This document shows positions 9,094-19,784 of a stretch of 22,247 bases of DNA, one piece after another (within the stretch, counting starts at the first letter, position 1; every line of letters starts with the position of its first letter). This stretch comes from Glomus cerebriforme (lineage: Eukaryota > Glomeromycota > Glomeromycetes > Glomerales > Glomeraceae): assembly GCA_003550305.1 (NCBI GenBank), contig QKYT01000988.1:5192-27438 (forward strand), written 5' to 3'. A program made the translations under genes and the position numbers. The notes under the pieces were generated by a model. It made no database searches and was not told where the DNA came from. It was given only the letters and a program-made list of their open reading frames with translations.

Positions 9094-10585
9094 TAATAAT
9101 ACCATAAACAAGAATATTAAAATTTTCTCAAAGATATTTGGAATTTTCTATTTTTTTTTTGTTTTTTTTTTCGTATTCAATCACCAATCTTTTTATTAAT
9201 TAATTGTATGTTATTGAACGGGGTTATGTCGGTCTTCGACCGATATTTTAACTCCTCGTTCATTAACAACAATGGTGTTGCCAATATAAATATAATGTTG
9301 ATCAGCATAAAAAAATATATATCAGGTACGATTAAAAAAAATATTATACTAAAATCTAACTATACGTGTCATTTGGAATTCCTGAATTATGCTATCACGG
9401 AATTTCGGCATAAACCATAATTTAAACTGTGAAATGTAATGCCGCAATGCCGTGCCATAATGCACGTCTACGTGTTTTAGATTTTACGGTATTACGAATA
9501 CAAACTGTAACCTGCTCCGAATATGTTAATGCGATATGGTTATAAATGTCATTAGAATCTTTATATTTTCGTTTTTTACTTACCAATATCTTAGTATCGT
9601 TTGTTTAATAATAATGAAAATTTCAATAAATATTAGTGAGATAATCCTCTTTTAAATATTGAGAAAATAAAGACATACGGTATAATTAGAGTAAATTAAT
9701 AAGGCGTTTCTGCTTCAATATTTCAACCAAAAAAGGAATAAATCTTACACAATTATGTCCGCATCATTGCCAAGGGTCTGCACACTTTCGAAAAAGAAAA
9801 TCATAATGATATTTAGGGTGTAAACCTCGTTGATACAATATCCCTACATAAGAGGGATTCCCTTTTACATATCATTTTCATACACATGTTATTACATGTG
9901 AAGTCAACAGGATGAGAAAGGAATAATCGAATAAGATAATATTTTGTTTGATCTATTTTCAATTTAAAAGACTAAACCAAGTAGTAAAAACAAGAGAAAC
10001 TAATATAAAAAAAGAAGAGAATGTGTTGACACAACTTCCTACTGTATGAAAAATTTTTTTTTAATAAAAAAATATCTCTTAAGCGAAACCTCGCGCATTC
10101 TAGGATCGATCATCATTATACGTCAAATTCTCGGTGTAAAAAATTTTTTTTGCATTTTAATTTTCTTGGCATTTGTTATTTTGTATGTTTTTAAAAAATT
10201 ATTTTATAAAAAGAATTTATCAAATACAACCAAAACGTAAAGGAATCACAACTAAAATACCCGTCAACAGAATGATTAATGATAGATAGTAGCTTTTGCA
10301 CATATTTCTTTTTTTATTTGTGAAAGATTTATAAATGGAGTTAAAAGTCGAAATAATAATCAGACAAAGACAATCGTTAAAGGATAACAACTTATTTTTC
10401 ACAAACATATCTTGCCTCTTTTTATATAAATATATAAAAGAAATTTAAACTTAATATTATTTTAAGGATAATTAAATAATAATTCCTTTTTCACGGATAT
10501 ACAATATATACATATATATTTTCATTTTAAATAATAAATAATTTATCTAAAAATAGAAATGGCGTTTTTCTTGTTTTTAACATGC

Positions 10586-10619
10586 GGTCTTTTTTTTTTT
10601 TAAAAAAAAAAAAATGACC
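10586..10619. repeat. T12A13 palindrome flanked by GGTC/GACC
   Basis: Twelve T then thirteen A at 10590-10614, bracketed by GGTC (10586-10589) and GACC (10616-10619), so the pairing can extend beyond the A/T tract with one unpaired T. Similar but shorter T-run/A-run junctions occur at 13313-13328, 13364-13383, 15681-15703 and 21431-21448. Confidence 0.7.
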
Positions 10620-10913
10620 ATTTCGATTTTTTATTCAAATTTTTTTGAAAAATGGACTTTGAACAATCATAAAATTTTAAAATATTTTGTTTGTATACAT
10701 TAAATTTAATAAATTGATTGTTAAATATCTAAAATATTTTATTAAATTATCTTTAATTTCAGGTTAGAAAATCATACCTTATGAAGAAATGACGCGAAAA
10801 AATGATGAGACTACATAGAAGTGTAACATAAACATAGTACCGGTGTAAAGTATGCATTAAATATATTCTTAATAGGATAAATGGTTTGTCTTACGAACTC
10901 AGCCGTGAGCCTT

Positions 10914-10921
10914 TATATAAA
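10914..10921 (+). promoter_or_regulatory. TATA box of the Smr gene
   Basis: TATATAAA, 76 bp before the start codon, downstream of a locally GC-richer stretch (AGCCGTGAGCC). Spacing is sensible for a fungal core promoter. Confidence 0.45.
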
Positions 10922-10996
10922 ATATGACTCCAAAATAATTTCTCACAGTTTTTTTTAATAAAAAAAATTTTTCGGAAATACCAAAAAATTTTCATC

Positions 10997-11494
10997 ATGG
11001 AAGACGATATAAAACTCTTACGAAAGTCTCTCGGTGACGACCTTAAGATCAAATCTCCAAAAGATGGGCATCCCAAGGACCCGGCTAATCTAATCCAAAT
11101 TGATTTTCATGGGCTTACCGTCGAACAGACGGAACCGATCTTGCAGCGTTTCAAAGATTCCGAAAAATTACTTAAACAAGCCGCCTGTGTGAGATTTATT
11201 ACCGGTCATGGAAGATCACGGGAGACTGAAGCAAAATTGAAACCTTTGGTGTCCAAGTTTTTAAACATTAACTATAGGAGAGAAACCGGTAAGAAAGTAG
11301 ATGAGAAAGCAAAGGGTCATATTGATTTAATGATAAAGAGGAACAATGGTCAAAAAAATGGGAATGACTCCAAACCTGCTGCTAACGAAAGCAAGCCACG
11401 AAAGAGTAAAGGAACCGAAAATTCATTTACAACAAATGGAAAGAAATCCTCACGCAAAAGTCCAGCCCCACCTCGAGCCAAAAACCATCATTAA
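10997..11494 (+). CDS. Smr-domain protein (165 aa, intron-less)
   Basis: Residues 34-90 form a small MutS-related (Smr) domain: QIDFHGLTVEQTEPIL carries the D-x-H-G type motif (IDFHGL at 35-40), and VRFITGHGRSRETEAKLKP carries the TGxG loop (69-72) with Ser74. Smr domains bind nucleic acid and several are endonucleases acting on RNA or branched DNA; which applies here is unknown. The C-terminus (about 95-165) is lysine-, serine- and asparagine-rich and likely disordered, with KKSSRKSPAPPRAKNHH at the end, suited to nucleic-acid binding. There is no signal peptide, no MutS ATPase part and no PPR repeats, so it is a stand-alone Smr protein. The ATG at 10997 is the first in frame and follows a T/A-rich leader. 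The coding sequence is clearly less AT-rich than its surroundings. Confidence 0.82.
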   Translation: MEDDIKLLRKSLGDDLKIKSPKDGHPKDPANLIQIDFHGLTVEQTEPILQRFKDSEKLLKQAACVRFITGHGRSRETEAKLKPLVSKFLNINYRRETGKKVDEKAKGHIDLMIKRNNGQKNGNDSKPAANESKPRKSKGTENSFTTNGKKSSRKSPAPPRAKNHH

Positions 11495-11670
11495 GTGAGA
11501 CTCATATATTCAACTCACATCATTTATTTTATCAACTTCCATACGACATATCATTCATTTGAACAATGAAACAGGTGTTGGCTGACTTTAGCTTCTTTAA
11601 TTCAAGCCTTAAAATTTTTTTAGTGACATTCTTAAGAATTTTCTTTCCGAATTTTTTTTTTTTTTTTTTT

Positions 11671-11716
11671 NNNNNNNNNNNNNNNNNNNNNNNNNNNNNN
11701 NNNNNNNNNNNNNNNN
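11671..11716. other. assembly gap (46 N)
   Basis: A run of N directly after a run of about 20 T. The homopolymer probably broke the assembly; the true length here is unknown. Confidence 0.95.
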
Positions 11717-12590
11717 TAATTAATTATTAAGCCATAAATTATTAGCATCAATTATTTACTATGCCATAAATTATACAACATTCACAATCTGTAATTAGTC
11801 ATAAATATTTTAAATTTAGCGTTTATATAATATGTATATAATATATATAGTTGATAAATCCATATAGTTTCATTAATACTAAGTGGAGATATTTTTGTAT
11901 ATATTAATGTATAAAATATCATGCATGAAAATTCCATTATGGAACTATATTAGAAAATAAAAAAATTTTGGTTTGAATTATATTGTTATATTATTTGCAA
12001 TGTTTATTAAGACGTAAAGTCCATTTATATTACAATGGATTTAGTCTGAAAAAGTTCTTAAAAATCTTTAATAATTATAAAGTAAATTATTCAATTTAAA
12101 ATAATGACCCAATTCAATTTATTCACGGAGTATTTTGACCGATCGTAAATTTTTATAGTTACAAATTCAAACGTAATGTTATATTTAATTATCGGATATT
12201 AGGTCCGAATTATTTATTTTCATTCATAAAATTACCGTAAAAGTTTTCCATTTAGTTACTTTTTTTAGGTCTTTAGATCAACAAAGTCATTTTTTTTCAC
12301 AAAACGTGACCGATCATCTGCCACGGACTACTTTTGATTGTTCGCTTCATCCGATTTCAATGTTTTATCTTTATGAATATTATTTTATTATTAATTGATT
12401 AAGGTTTCACACTTTTCGTCTTAATTAAATAATATATTTATTTTCAAATTTGATATTTTCATCATGCAATAAAAAAAAAAAAAAACTTGATAAACGTAAA
12501 GAATTAAATTATTTATTTATTTTTTTTTGTTTTTCTAACAAAATAAAAAATGGAAAAAAATTACACATGTTATTAAAATAAAACAAGAAA
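11717..12590. other. gene-free AT-rich flank
   Basis: Contains repeated GCCATAAATTAT-type words near 11741 and 11761, long A/T tracts and the 3' flank of the Myb-like gene. No coding or RNA feature was seen. Confidence 0.45.
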
Positions 12591-13364
12591 TTAAAATGGT
12601 TCCATTCTATTTGGAGCTTTAAATTGATTATTAGGTTGAAAATTAGGTTCGATAGTAGAAGGTGTGGGAATTTGCGGTAACGGAAAAGAAAAATTGAAAT
12701 AAGGTGTGTTGTTAATACTATTGATTGGTCTGGCCTGTGCCGGAATTCTAACATTCCCATCACGACGGAACCTTCTGGGATACCAAAAATTCTTAATTTT
12801 ATTCTCGGAATGTAATTTACCCAGTTGATATTCCATTTCAGGAATTAAATCCCTCCAATGAATGGTACCATTCGGTTCTTGGTTTTCTTTAACCCATTGT
12901 GTAATAAACTCTTTTTCATCATTACTTAGAGGATCTTTAGAAACTAATCAAGAGAAAAAAAAAGTTTTTTTTCCAATTCATTAATAGAAAAAAATATCAG
13001 CTTTAAAATAAAATAATAAACACTTACGTCGCTCATCAAGATTATTACAATAACTAAAGTTTATAATAATAATATAATAAATAAATAATTTAAGTATTTA
13101 GTAAATACATAATATATTAAATATATATCTACAGTATACACTTACTGATGCCGAATTTGACGAGATTGATATTGAGGAAGTATTTTGCTTATTCTTTCAT
13201 ATTTATTACGGACGTTCATCTTTTTTAATAAATACATACAATCCAAAATGATTTCATCGCTCTAAACATATCATAATAATAAATTAATAAAAAAAAAAAA
13301 TTTTAATGTTTATTTTTTTTAAAAAAAACAAGATTCATCAACATACTTCAGGATTGAATCTCAT
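12591..13364 (-). CDS. two-repeat Myb/SANT DNA-binding protein (four exons, 170 aa)
   Basis: Minus-strand exons 13364-13347 (18 nt), 13261-13146, 13053-13028 (26 nt) and 12943-12591, with introns of 85, 92 and 84 nt. All phases agree and give 170 residues. Repeat 1 (about 3-51) begins FNPESDEIILDCM and ends LPQYQSRQIRHHYCNNLDE. Repeat 2 (about 58-114) has PLSNDEKEFITQWV, IHWRDLIPEM and KIKNFWYPRRFRR. The linker between repeats and the QxRxHxxNxLDxR...IKNxWxxRRRR pattern are those of R2R3-type Myb proteins, in which the third helix of each repeat contacts DNA. Some core aromatic residues are replaced, so binding specificity cannot be predicted. The tail (115-170) is rich in Pro, Asn and Phe and likely disordered. 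A transcription-factor role is inferred from the family. Only the last exon plus its intron edge shows up as a plain reading frame. Confidence 0.78.
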
Positions 13365-13458
13365 TTTTTTTTTTAAAAAAAAATAAAGATATTGATCGGA
13401 CGATTGTTAAAATTTTTCTTATAAAGGAAAATAAAAAAAATCAATCCGTTTGCGAGGT

Positions 13459-13468
13459 TATATATATA
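13459..13468. promoter_or_regulatory. TATA region upstream of the Myb-like gene
   Basis: A TATATATATA tract lies 95 bp upstream of the minus-strand ATG at 13364. On the plus strand it is followed by AAGAAAAATCAGAC and could serve transcription in that direction too, although no plus-strand gene was found there. Confidence 0.4.
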
Positions 13469-15428
13469 AGAAAAATCAGACATTTTTGAATTTATCAAGT
13501 AAGGAACAAAGAAATTTCATTATTTACAAAATAAGCAAAATAATGTGAGTTGTATATTGCTTTAGAATGATACATATAAATAAATAATTGGTAAAAAAAA
13601 AAAAAAAAATGCTTAATTGAAGGAACTTTTTTATCTGTACGCTTTTGTAAGGCGACGCGTTTTTCTCTTATATGTTACACATTCGCACATGACAATAATC
13701 TTTTATGATCATATGAAACTAACAACGAGGTAAAGCTCATTAAGCTCATGTGTCAAAATAATCGATTAAACTTTATTTCATATAATTTATAAGCGTCAAA
13801 TGATCATATTTGAAACAGTGCGACCTTAACTTTTTTCTAACTACTCTTTAATCTGTCCTCATTCTTTTTTTATCTACTGTATATATTTAAATATTTTATA
13901 TATTTTTATTATAATAAGGAATGTTTGTTTCATTAGATTTAGATTAAATGAAAAGGAATTCTATATTTTAATATTGGAAATTTGATATTCAGCTGCTTTT
14001 TTTGAAATATATTTATATATAATGCAATAATTATATTATTAAGAGAAGGCATTAATTTTACTAGGTTTACCATTGTTAAATATTATTTGTAATGTATTAA
14101 AGATTTTGATAAAAAATTTTCTTTCATGGTATTGATCAACAAACAATGCATGTATCCCGGTCCGTGACATATCGGATCAAAGAACAAAAAAAGTCTCGAT
14201 AACGCTAATCCTAGTAGTCCAAAAGTACATTAAAGATTCTATTTTTATCACGCGTCTATCACGCGATATACACGACATTTCTATAATTAAATTCAAGTTT
14301 CCTTGTTAGAACATTTGAACAACATATATGGAAGAAATAATCTATGTAGTCCCAATTTTGAATTTTCCCATTCTTATATCATATGATCTTTAATTCCTAA
14401 ATAAATCATTCTAATATTTCGTCGGTTATTAAGAAATAGCATTATATTCGTTACCGAATTTTCGGATCAAATTTAGCTGACAAAAATATTTAGCCACATG
14501 ATGTCCAGATGTCGTCGTCTTTGCTTTAATATTTATCTTTTAATGCTGCATGTCAATGTTATTAAATTTTTTCGTCATTGATAATATATCCCCAAGTATT
14601 GGGAACAATTTGTCATGAATAATTCATTTCACGGAAATTTACGTTATATTTTAGACCGATACAGTATGACGATCAATCATTTGACACACGAATTAATAGC
14701 CTATTGGCTACGATTATTTAAATCTCAAAGAATTTCTGATAGAGCATTTACCGACTTATCGACGAGCCATTCCCTGGTCGAAGAGATATAATTTCAACTT
14801 CCAATTCCATGATGTTCACATAAAATTTCTATCCTTTTAGATATGTATATACCTAATAGAAATTGGACAAGTTTCAACTATAGACACCAGAAATATCATG
14901 ATGAGTGACCACTTTAACGACTTTTATTTGTTTAGTTTAACTATACAGAAAGGTTGTTTTCTAATTCAATTTACCTTCCTATATAATTTTTTTTTTAGGA
15001 AAAAATAGAAACATTATAAAAAAATTACAAGCAATATATTTTTCCTCTTGAAATTTTTGTGACATGTATCAATCGTGTTTTGAAGTCCATATTTCTTAAT
15101 TCTTATTGTACGTAGCATGTGCACAGATACATACACTACTAATACATGTATGTACTTGTACTACAGTACATTCTTATTTATATGTTCTGTTCTAATTCTA
15201 ATTTCAGTGGGATGCACATTAACGGAATGTGTATTAAAGTTCATTTCGTAATTAAAAACAAATTAAGTATGTAATTAACCAAATTAACCAAATTAATACG
15301 GAAAAAAGAGCAATAATTTTTTTTATACCTAAAAAAAAATGTTTTCAGCCTCCAGATTTGGTTGTGTTCTATGTAGTAGTACAATCTTCTAGATCGTCTA
15401 TAGGTGCGTCACACATAATATTCAAAAC
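13469..15428. other. 2-kb gene-free region
   Basis: No supported gene. It contains paired TATCACGCG words (14246-14254, 14257-14265), a TAGCC/GGCTA inverted repeat (14697-14710) and a cluster of TACATGTA-like palindromes (15138-15172). The part 14120-14800 is GC-richer than the flanks and may be a decayed insertion, but no domain was recognised on either strand. Confidence 0.4.
14246..14265 (+). repeat. paired TATCACGCG motifs, 11 bp apart
   Basis: Two exact 9-bp copies start 11 bp apart, about one helical turn. They lie in a gene-free stretch about 0.9 kb from the Myb-like gene start and 1.25 kb from the transporter start. Confidence 0.7.
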
Positions 15429-15437
15429 TATATAATA
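15429..15437 (+). promoter_or_regulatory. possible TATA box of the transporter gene
   Basis: TATATAATA lies 83 bp before the ATG at 15512, followed by a pyrimidine-rich leader (CTATCTCTTTTCTC). Position is the main support. Confidence 0.4.
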
Positions 15438-15511
15438 AGCCCAAATATTTCGGTTACGTGTCTATCTCTTTTCTCTTTATTTTATATTAATATTTTAATT
15501 AAGAAAATAAA

Positions 15512-17888
15512 ATGAGAGAAACACCGAATTCTTCAACGACTTCGGTAGATATGTCTACTGGTCAAGATATTGCAGTTAGTCCCAATAATAATAAAGAGGA
15601 CAATACGTCAAACATTCGAGGCAAAAGTAAAACCATGAAAATGATATTATTAACTCAATGCTTTGCTGGGTGAGTATTTATTTTTTTTTAAAAAAAAAAA
15701 AAATTTGTACGAAAAATTTTATGATTATTATTAATTTTAATAACTATTTTCATTTCAACGATTTATTACTTTATTGATTTTTTTAAGTTTACAACTTACT
15801 TGTACGTTAAGATAAAATTAAATTATATTGTCACTTTTTTTTCAATCTAAATAATAATAATAATAATTAATATTAATTTTATTAATTATTTAGGGTCAGT
15901 AGAACTAGCATATGGTAGGTGATCTTAAGAATTCATTGTTACAAAAATTTTAATCAATTATTGATCAACTATGTCATATATTTCGTTAGGAACGCCATAT
16001 TTACTTTCTTTAGGTTTATCAAAATCATTAGTGTCTTTAGTATGGCTTGCTGGACCTTTATCGGGTAAACTAATTATAAGTTTTTTTTTCAATTATTTAA
16101 TTATTTAATTTAATTTTTTTTTTTTTTAACATTTATTTCATTTAAATAGGTCTTATAATGCAGCCTATAGTTGGATTACTTTCAGATAATTCAACGTCTA
16201 GATTTGGTAGAAGGAGACCTTTTTTATTAGCTGGTGGTTTTGCTGTAGTAGGGTGTTTCTTATGCATTGGTTGGACTCGAGAAATTGTTTATTTGTTTAT
16301 TGGAAAAGAGTCACCAATGGTAATTTTAAATATTATTTACGTTATTAAAAAAGAAAAGATATTTATTTGTTTATTTTATTTTATTTTAATTAGGCAGCTT
16401 CATTAACAAAATGGTTGGCAATTATATCATTTTATGTTCTCGATTTTGCAATAAATTGCGGTAAGGTATATTTTAATCAAAAGTTATAGTAAAATTTATT
16501 CTTTTATTTAATTGTTATCAATTATTATTAAAGTTCAAGCAAGTTGTCGAGTTCTTATTGTTGATAATTTACCACCATCTCTACAAGAGGAAGGCACAGC
16601 CTGGGCTAGTAGAATGATTGGAATTGGAAATGTCATAGGTTATTTTATGTAGGTTTGATAATATGATATTAAACGGAACCAACTTAATTTTTTTTAAAAG
16701 ATGAATCTTAATCTAATAAATATTAAATTATTTAGGGGATTTGCTAATTTGGTTGAGATTTTCCCGTTCCTTGGTAAAACTCAGATGCAGGTTTTATGTG
16801 CTCTTGCATCTATAATAATATTATCTTCAGATATATTAACATGTTGGGCTGTTAATGAAACAGTATATACTGGAAGTACAAATAAATCTAAAAATGCTTT
16901 AATGGCAGTTTATGAAGTATTGTCTTCCATCTTTAAATCTTTCCGTAACCTTCCAAATTATGTTCAATTAATATGTAATGTTCAATTCTTTGCTTGGATC
17001 GGATGGTTTCCATTTTTATTTTATTCAACAACTTGGGTAGCAGAAGTTCATGCCCGTTCCACTATTGATTCACCCGAGGAACAGTCTGAAGATTCAGTTG
17101 GAGATTCAACGCGTGCCGGTTCTTTTTCTTTATTATTATATTCAATTGTTAGCTTAACAGCATCATTTATCTTACCGATTTTAGCAAATTTTGCTGGAAA
17201 GAGTAAAACAACAAGTTCAAAATTTTTACAAAAACAATTATCAAAATTTCCCATGACACTTCTCACAGTACCAAAATTTTGGACATTATCACATTTCATT
17301 TTTGCATTTGCAATGTTATCAACTTGGTTTGTAACCGATACTTTTCAAGCAAGTATTTTAATTAGTTTATGTGGAATTTCTTGGACTATAACTATGTGGG
17401 CACCATATTCAATTTTAGGAGAATTTATTTCAAAAGAATCTAGATCTACTAAACAAGAGTATAATTTGGTTGATTCCGATAATGATTCAGAAGATAATAA
17501 TGAAGTTGATACTGAAAATTTAAGAACATCTAGAAAAAATTCAAATGAAGAAATTATATCAGATTTACCACTCATGGATTCACATAATGATATTTCAATT
17601 AATCATTCATCACATTCAACAGAAGCTGGTGTATTATTAGGAATTCATAATATGTATATTGTATTACCGGAATTTTTAGTAACATTTTTTAATAGTATAG
17701 TATTTGCGATATTAGAACCTGGTGGTAATCAGGAGGAAATTATTGCAAGACAACGACAACATCATTCACATCCACATTCAAACGGAAATTTAAATGCTGA
17801 TGCTATTGGGTTTATATTAAGGTTTGGAGGTCTTATGACTATCATTGCAGGAATTTTATCTATAAAATTATGGAATAGAAAATATTAA
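15512..17888 (+). CDS. GPH-family sucrose/maltose:H+ symporter-like transporter (eight exons)
   Basis: Exons 15512-15669, 15788-15801 (14 nt), 15894-15914 (21 nt), 15990-16064, 16150-16319, 16394-16460, 16534-16648 and 16736-17888; all phases agree and give 590 residues. Twelve membrane segments can be traced. Hallmarks: GLQLTWSVELAYGTPYLL in helix 1, WLAGPLSGLIMQPIVG in helix 2, the loop motif RFGRRRP (107-113), FYVLDFAINCVQASCR in helix 4 and VQFFAWIGWFPFLFYSTTW in helix 7. These are characteristic of plant SUC and fission-yeast Sut1-type glycoside-cation symporters, so import of sucrose or maltose across the plasma membrane is the likely job; the substrate is inferred. The N-terminal 45 residues are hydrophilic. 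Between helices 10 and 11 there is a long acidic Ser/Asn-rich cytosolic loop, and a His-rich stretch (HHSHPHSNG) precedes helix 12. The micro-exons are required to complete helix 1. Confidence 0.88.
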
Positions 17889-18263
17889 ACATTAAAAAAA
17901 AAAGCTCTTTAATTAGTAATTAAAAAATTTTTTTCTATAATAAAATTAAAAAAAAAACAAGAAAATAATTTATAATATAAAAAGAATTGGAAATTTTCAT
18001 AAATTTATATTTTGCCTTTGGGAATATTTATATTTGATCTTAAATTTTTAAGAACCTATTATTCTCAACATACTAAGTAAAATAAAGTCCAAGTTAGGTA
18101 ACAAGTCCTGTAAGAGTTGTAATGTATTTTTTGATAATGCATTGTTCCCATGACCGATACCAACAAGGCAAGCAACATGCTGTGAATAATATTATACACA
18201 TCAATTGCCATCACTAAAAAACTTAGAAGGATATTTTAGAAGACTTGACAGGCCAAGTTAAAG
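17889..18263. other. 3' flank of the transporter gene, no gene seen
   Basis: A/T tracts with poly(A)-type signals come first. At 18080-18260 the sequence is less AT-rich; frames there give short interrupted peptides with no recognisable family, possibly relic coding DNA into which the hAT-like element inserted. Confidence 0.4.
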
Positions 18264-18271
18264 CTTTGGAA

Positions 18272-18543
18272 TAGTATTCCAATCCGTTAAACCATTATCC
18301 GCCGGATTACGGATATCCATCCAAAAATCTGAATATTTTGAATAACGGATAATATCAGATAGGATTTCTCAGATAATTGGATAATGGACAATTGTGGATC
18401 ATTTAGATATTATCCATCAATATTATTACATAAATTTGTTTTTATCTATATCCGATTATCCTTTGGATATCCTTTGAATATCTGACAAATATCCAGATCA
18501 AATTGAATAAATGGATCACGGCTATCCGCAGATTGGAACACTA
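18272..18543. mobile_element. non-autonomous hAT-like MITE, 272 bp
   Basis: The left end TAGTATTCCAATCCG (18272-18286) and the right end, read inverted, TAGTGTTCCAATCTG (18543-18529) form a 15-bp terminal inverted repeat with two mismatches. The right end fits the hAT terminal consensus YARNG exactly. The element is flanked by an 8-bp target-site duplication, CTTTGGAA (18264-18271) and CTTTGAAA (18544-18551), one mismatch, agreeing with the hAT preference nTnnnnAn. There is no coding capacity. The interior is packed with GGAT/ATCC words in both orientations (GGATATCC, TTATCC, GGATAAT), as expected for repeated transposase-binding sites near the ends. It would need a hAT transposase supplied elsewhere. 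Confidence 0.8.
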
Positions 18544-18551
18544 CTTTGAAA

Positions 18552-19579
18552 GATCTCTTTTGTATCACCAAAGGGAAGCATTATAATATTAAGATTGAAT
18601 ATGCGCAGATAATAAGTCAGTTACTATTTACCATCATATCTTGTATTTATTTTTTGTATGTCTATATGTAAAAAAAAATTCTTAGCAAAACTTAGTTCAT
18701 AACGATAAAGTGAAATCACATGATTTTTTTGTAAGTATACGATGTAAAAATATTTTTGAAAATAGCATTCACAGTGAATATAGGTATATGAGTCATAACT
18801 GCAGTTATTTATTTTTAATGTATTATGATTTGGCTAAGAGTATATTATACATTTTTTACTCAAAAATTTTGGCATATTTTTTTTTTTTAACACGTTAATC
18901 AAACATATTTTATTGTAATTAGTGTCTATATAACAATTACATATAAATAAATCATGAATATATCCTTTGTGTAAGAAAAGCATAACTTGTTGCATGAAAT
19001 AGTAATTTGTAAAGATGGGTTTTATTACCAAGATCCCTTAGCAAAAGATCCTTACATTTCATTAACCATTTTTTAATTCTGTATCTATGACCTATTAAAA
19101 TGATTAACTAATCTATTATATAATATGCTAGCATTATTATAACAATTTAGATCAAATCTTAAATCTAATTTTTTATACAAAATACTATTGTATATACTAT
19201 CTATATATTTAGAAAAGTTTTAAAATTTTTTTACTAATTATATTACCCAAAGTTTTTTCTTTACTAATATAATTCTTCATACCTATTAGTTATCTTTGTA
19301 GAGCATAAGAGAAACATGTATTGGAGTTTTCAATCAGGTAGTTGAATTTATCCATCACAGTCTATCCAATATAATGGTAAATTCTGTAATTGTATTGTAA
19401 GATATGAGAATCTAAAAATTTTGGCATATTTTTTATTATACAATTTGAATTATTAATAAAAAAGCTTTTATTTTATCAAAGTTTTTTAAAACAGATTAAT
19501 TTAATATTATACAATTACCTAAAGAATTCAGCCAATTGAATCTGATCAATAAAGTATGATGAATTACATCAAAAAAGTT
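18552..19579. other. gene-free AT-rich stretch
   Basis: No supported gene. A 21-bp direct repeat occurs at 18862-18882 and 19414-19434 (core TTTTGGCATATTT). Frames at 18710-18898 and 19031-18834 have random-looking composition. Confidence 0.4.
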
Positions 19580-19599
19580 TTAGAGGTGCAAACCTGTGA

Positions 19600-19622
19600 A
19601 AATCTGCAAAATTTGCAGATTT
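19600..19622. repeat. 11-bp-arm inverted repeat at the left edge of the array region
   Basis: AAATCTGCAAA, one A, then TTTGCAGATTT. The preceding TAGAGGTGCAAACC (from 19581) resembles a hAT-type end, but no matching right end with a target duplication was found. Confidence 0.65.
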
Positions 19623-19784
19623 CTGCTTTTTTTTATATATTTTTGATAAATATTTATGCAGTTCTTCAAATAATTTTCTTTAAATTTGCAAATTTGTTAA
19701 AAACTTTATGCAGAAATCTTTGAAGATTTTTTTTTTATTCTGATAAACTTCAGTTAAACTATTATTTAACTATTTTAAATTTTA

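Larger units (their letters stand above)
8446..10910. other. 2.5-kb gene-free region with short repeats
   Basis: No supported gene or RNA. It holds a 54-bp tandem duplication (8883-8982), palindromes at 9075-9093 and 9883-9900, a TCGGTC/GACCGA hairpin (9229-9243), CACGT-CT-ACGTG (9463-9474) and a T12A13 palindrome (10590-10614). Short frames at 9208-9420, 10046-10240 and 10408-10220 look like chance: no motif, no conserved composition. The part 9210-9550 is less AT-rich and could be a relic insertion. Confidence 0.4.

Noticed and set aside
9208..9420. Plus-strand frame of 70 codons beginning over a hairpin
   Set aside because: No family resemblance, no promoter or splice logic; likely chance in a region with slightly higher GC.
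10046..10408. Overlapping short frames on both strands rich in Ile, Leu, Lys and Phe
   Set aside because: Composition is what AT-rich non-coding DNA gives; the hydrophobic stretches are not evidence of membrane proteins.
12509..12763. Alternative minus-strand frame overlapping the Myb-like gene
   Set aside because: The other frame completes a Myb domain with matching splice phases; this one is a shadow.
13495..13560. Possible start exon on the plus strand (AAAATAATG next to GTGAGT) downstream of the TATA tract
   Set aside because: ATG is followed at once by TGA, and no downstream exon with coding character was found.
17048..17575. Two minus-strand frames opposite the transporter
   Set aside because: Antisense shadows of conserved membrane-helix coding sequence.
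18080..18260. Possible coding relic upstream of the hAT-like element
   Set aside because: Frames are short and interrupted, and no domain could be named.
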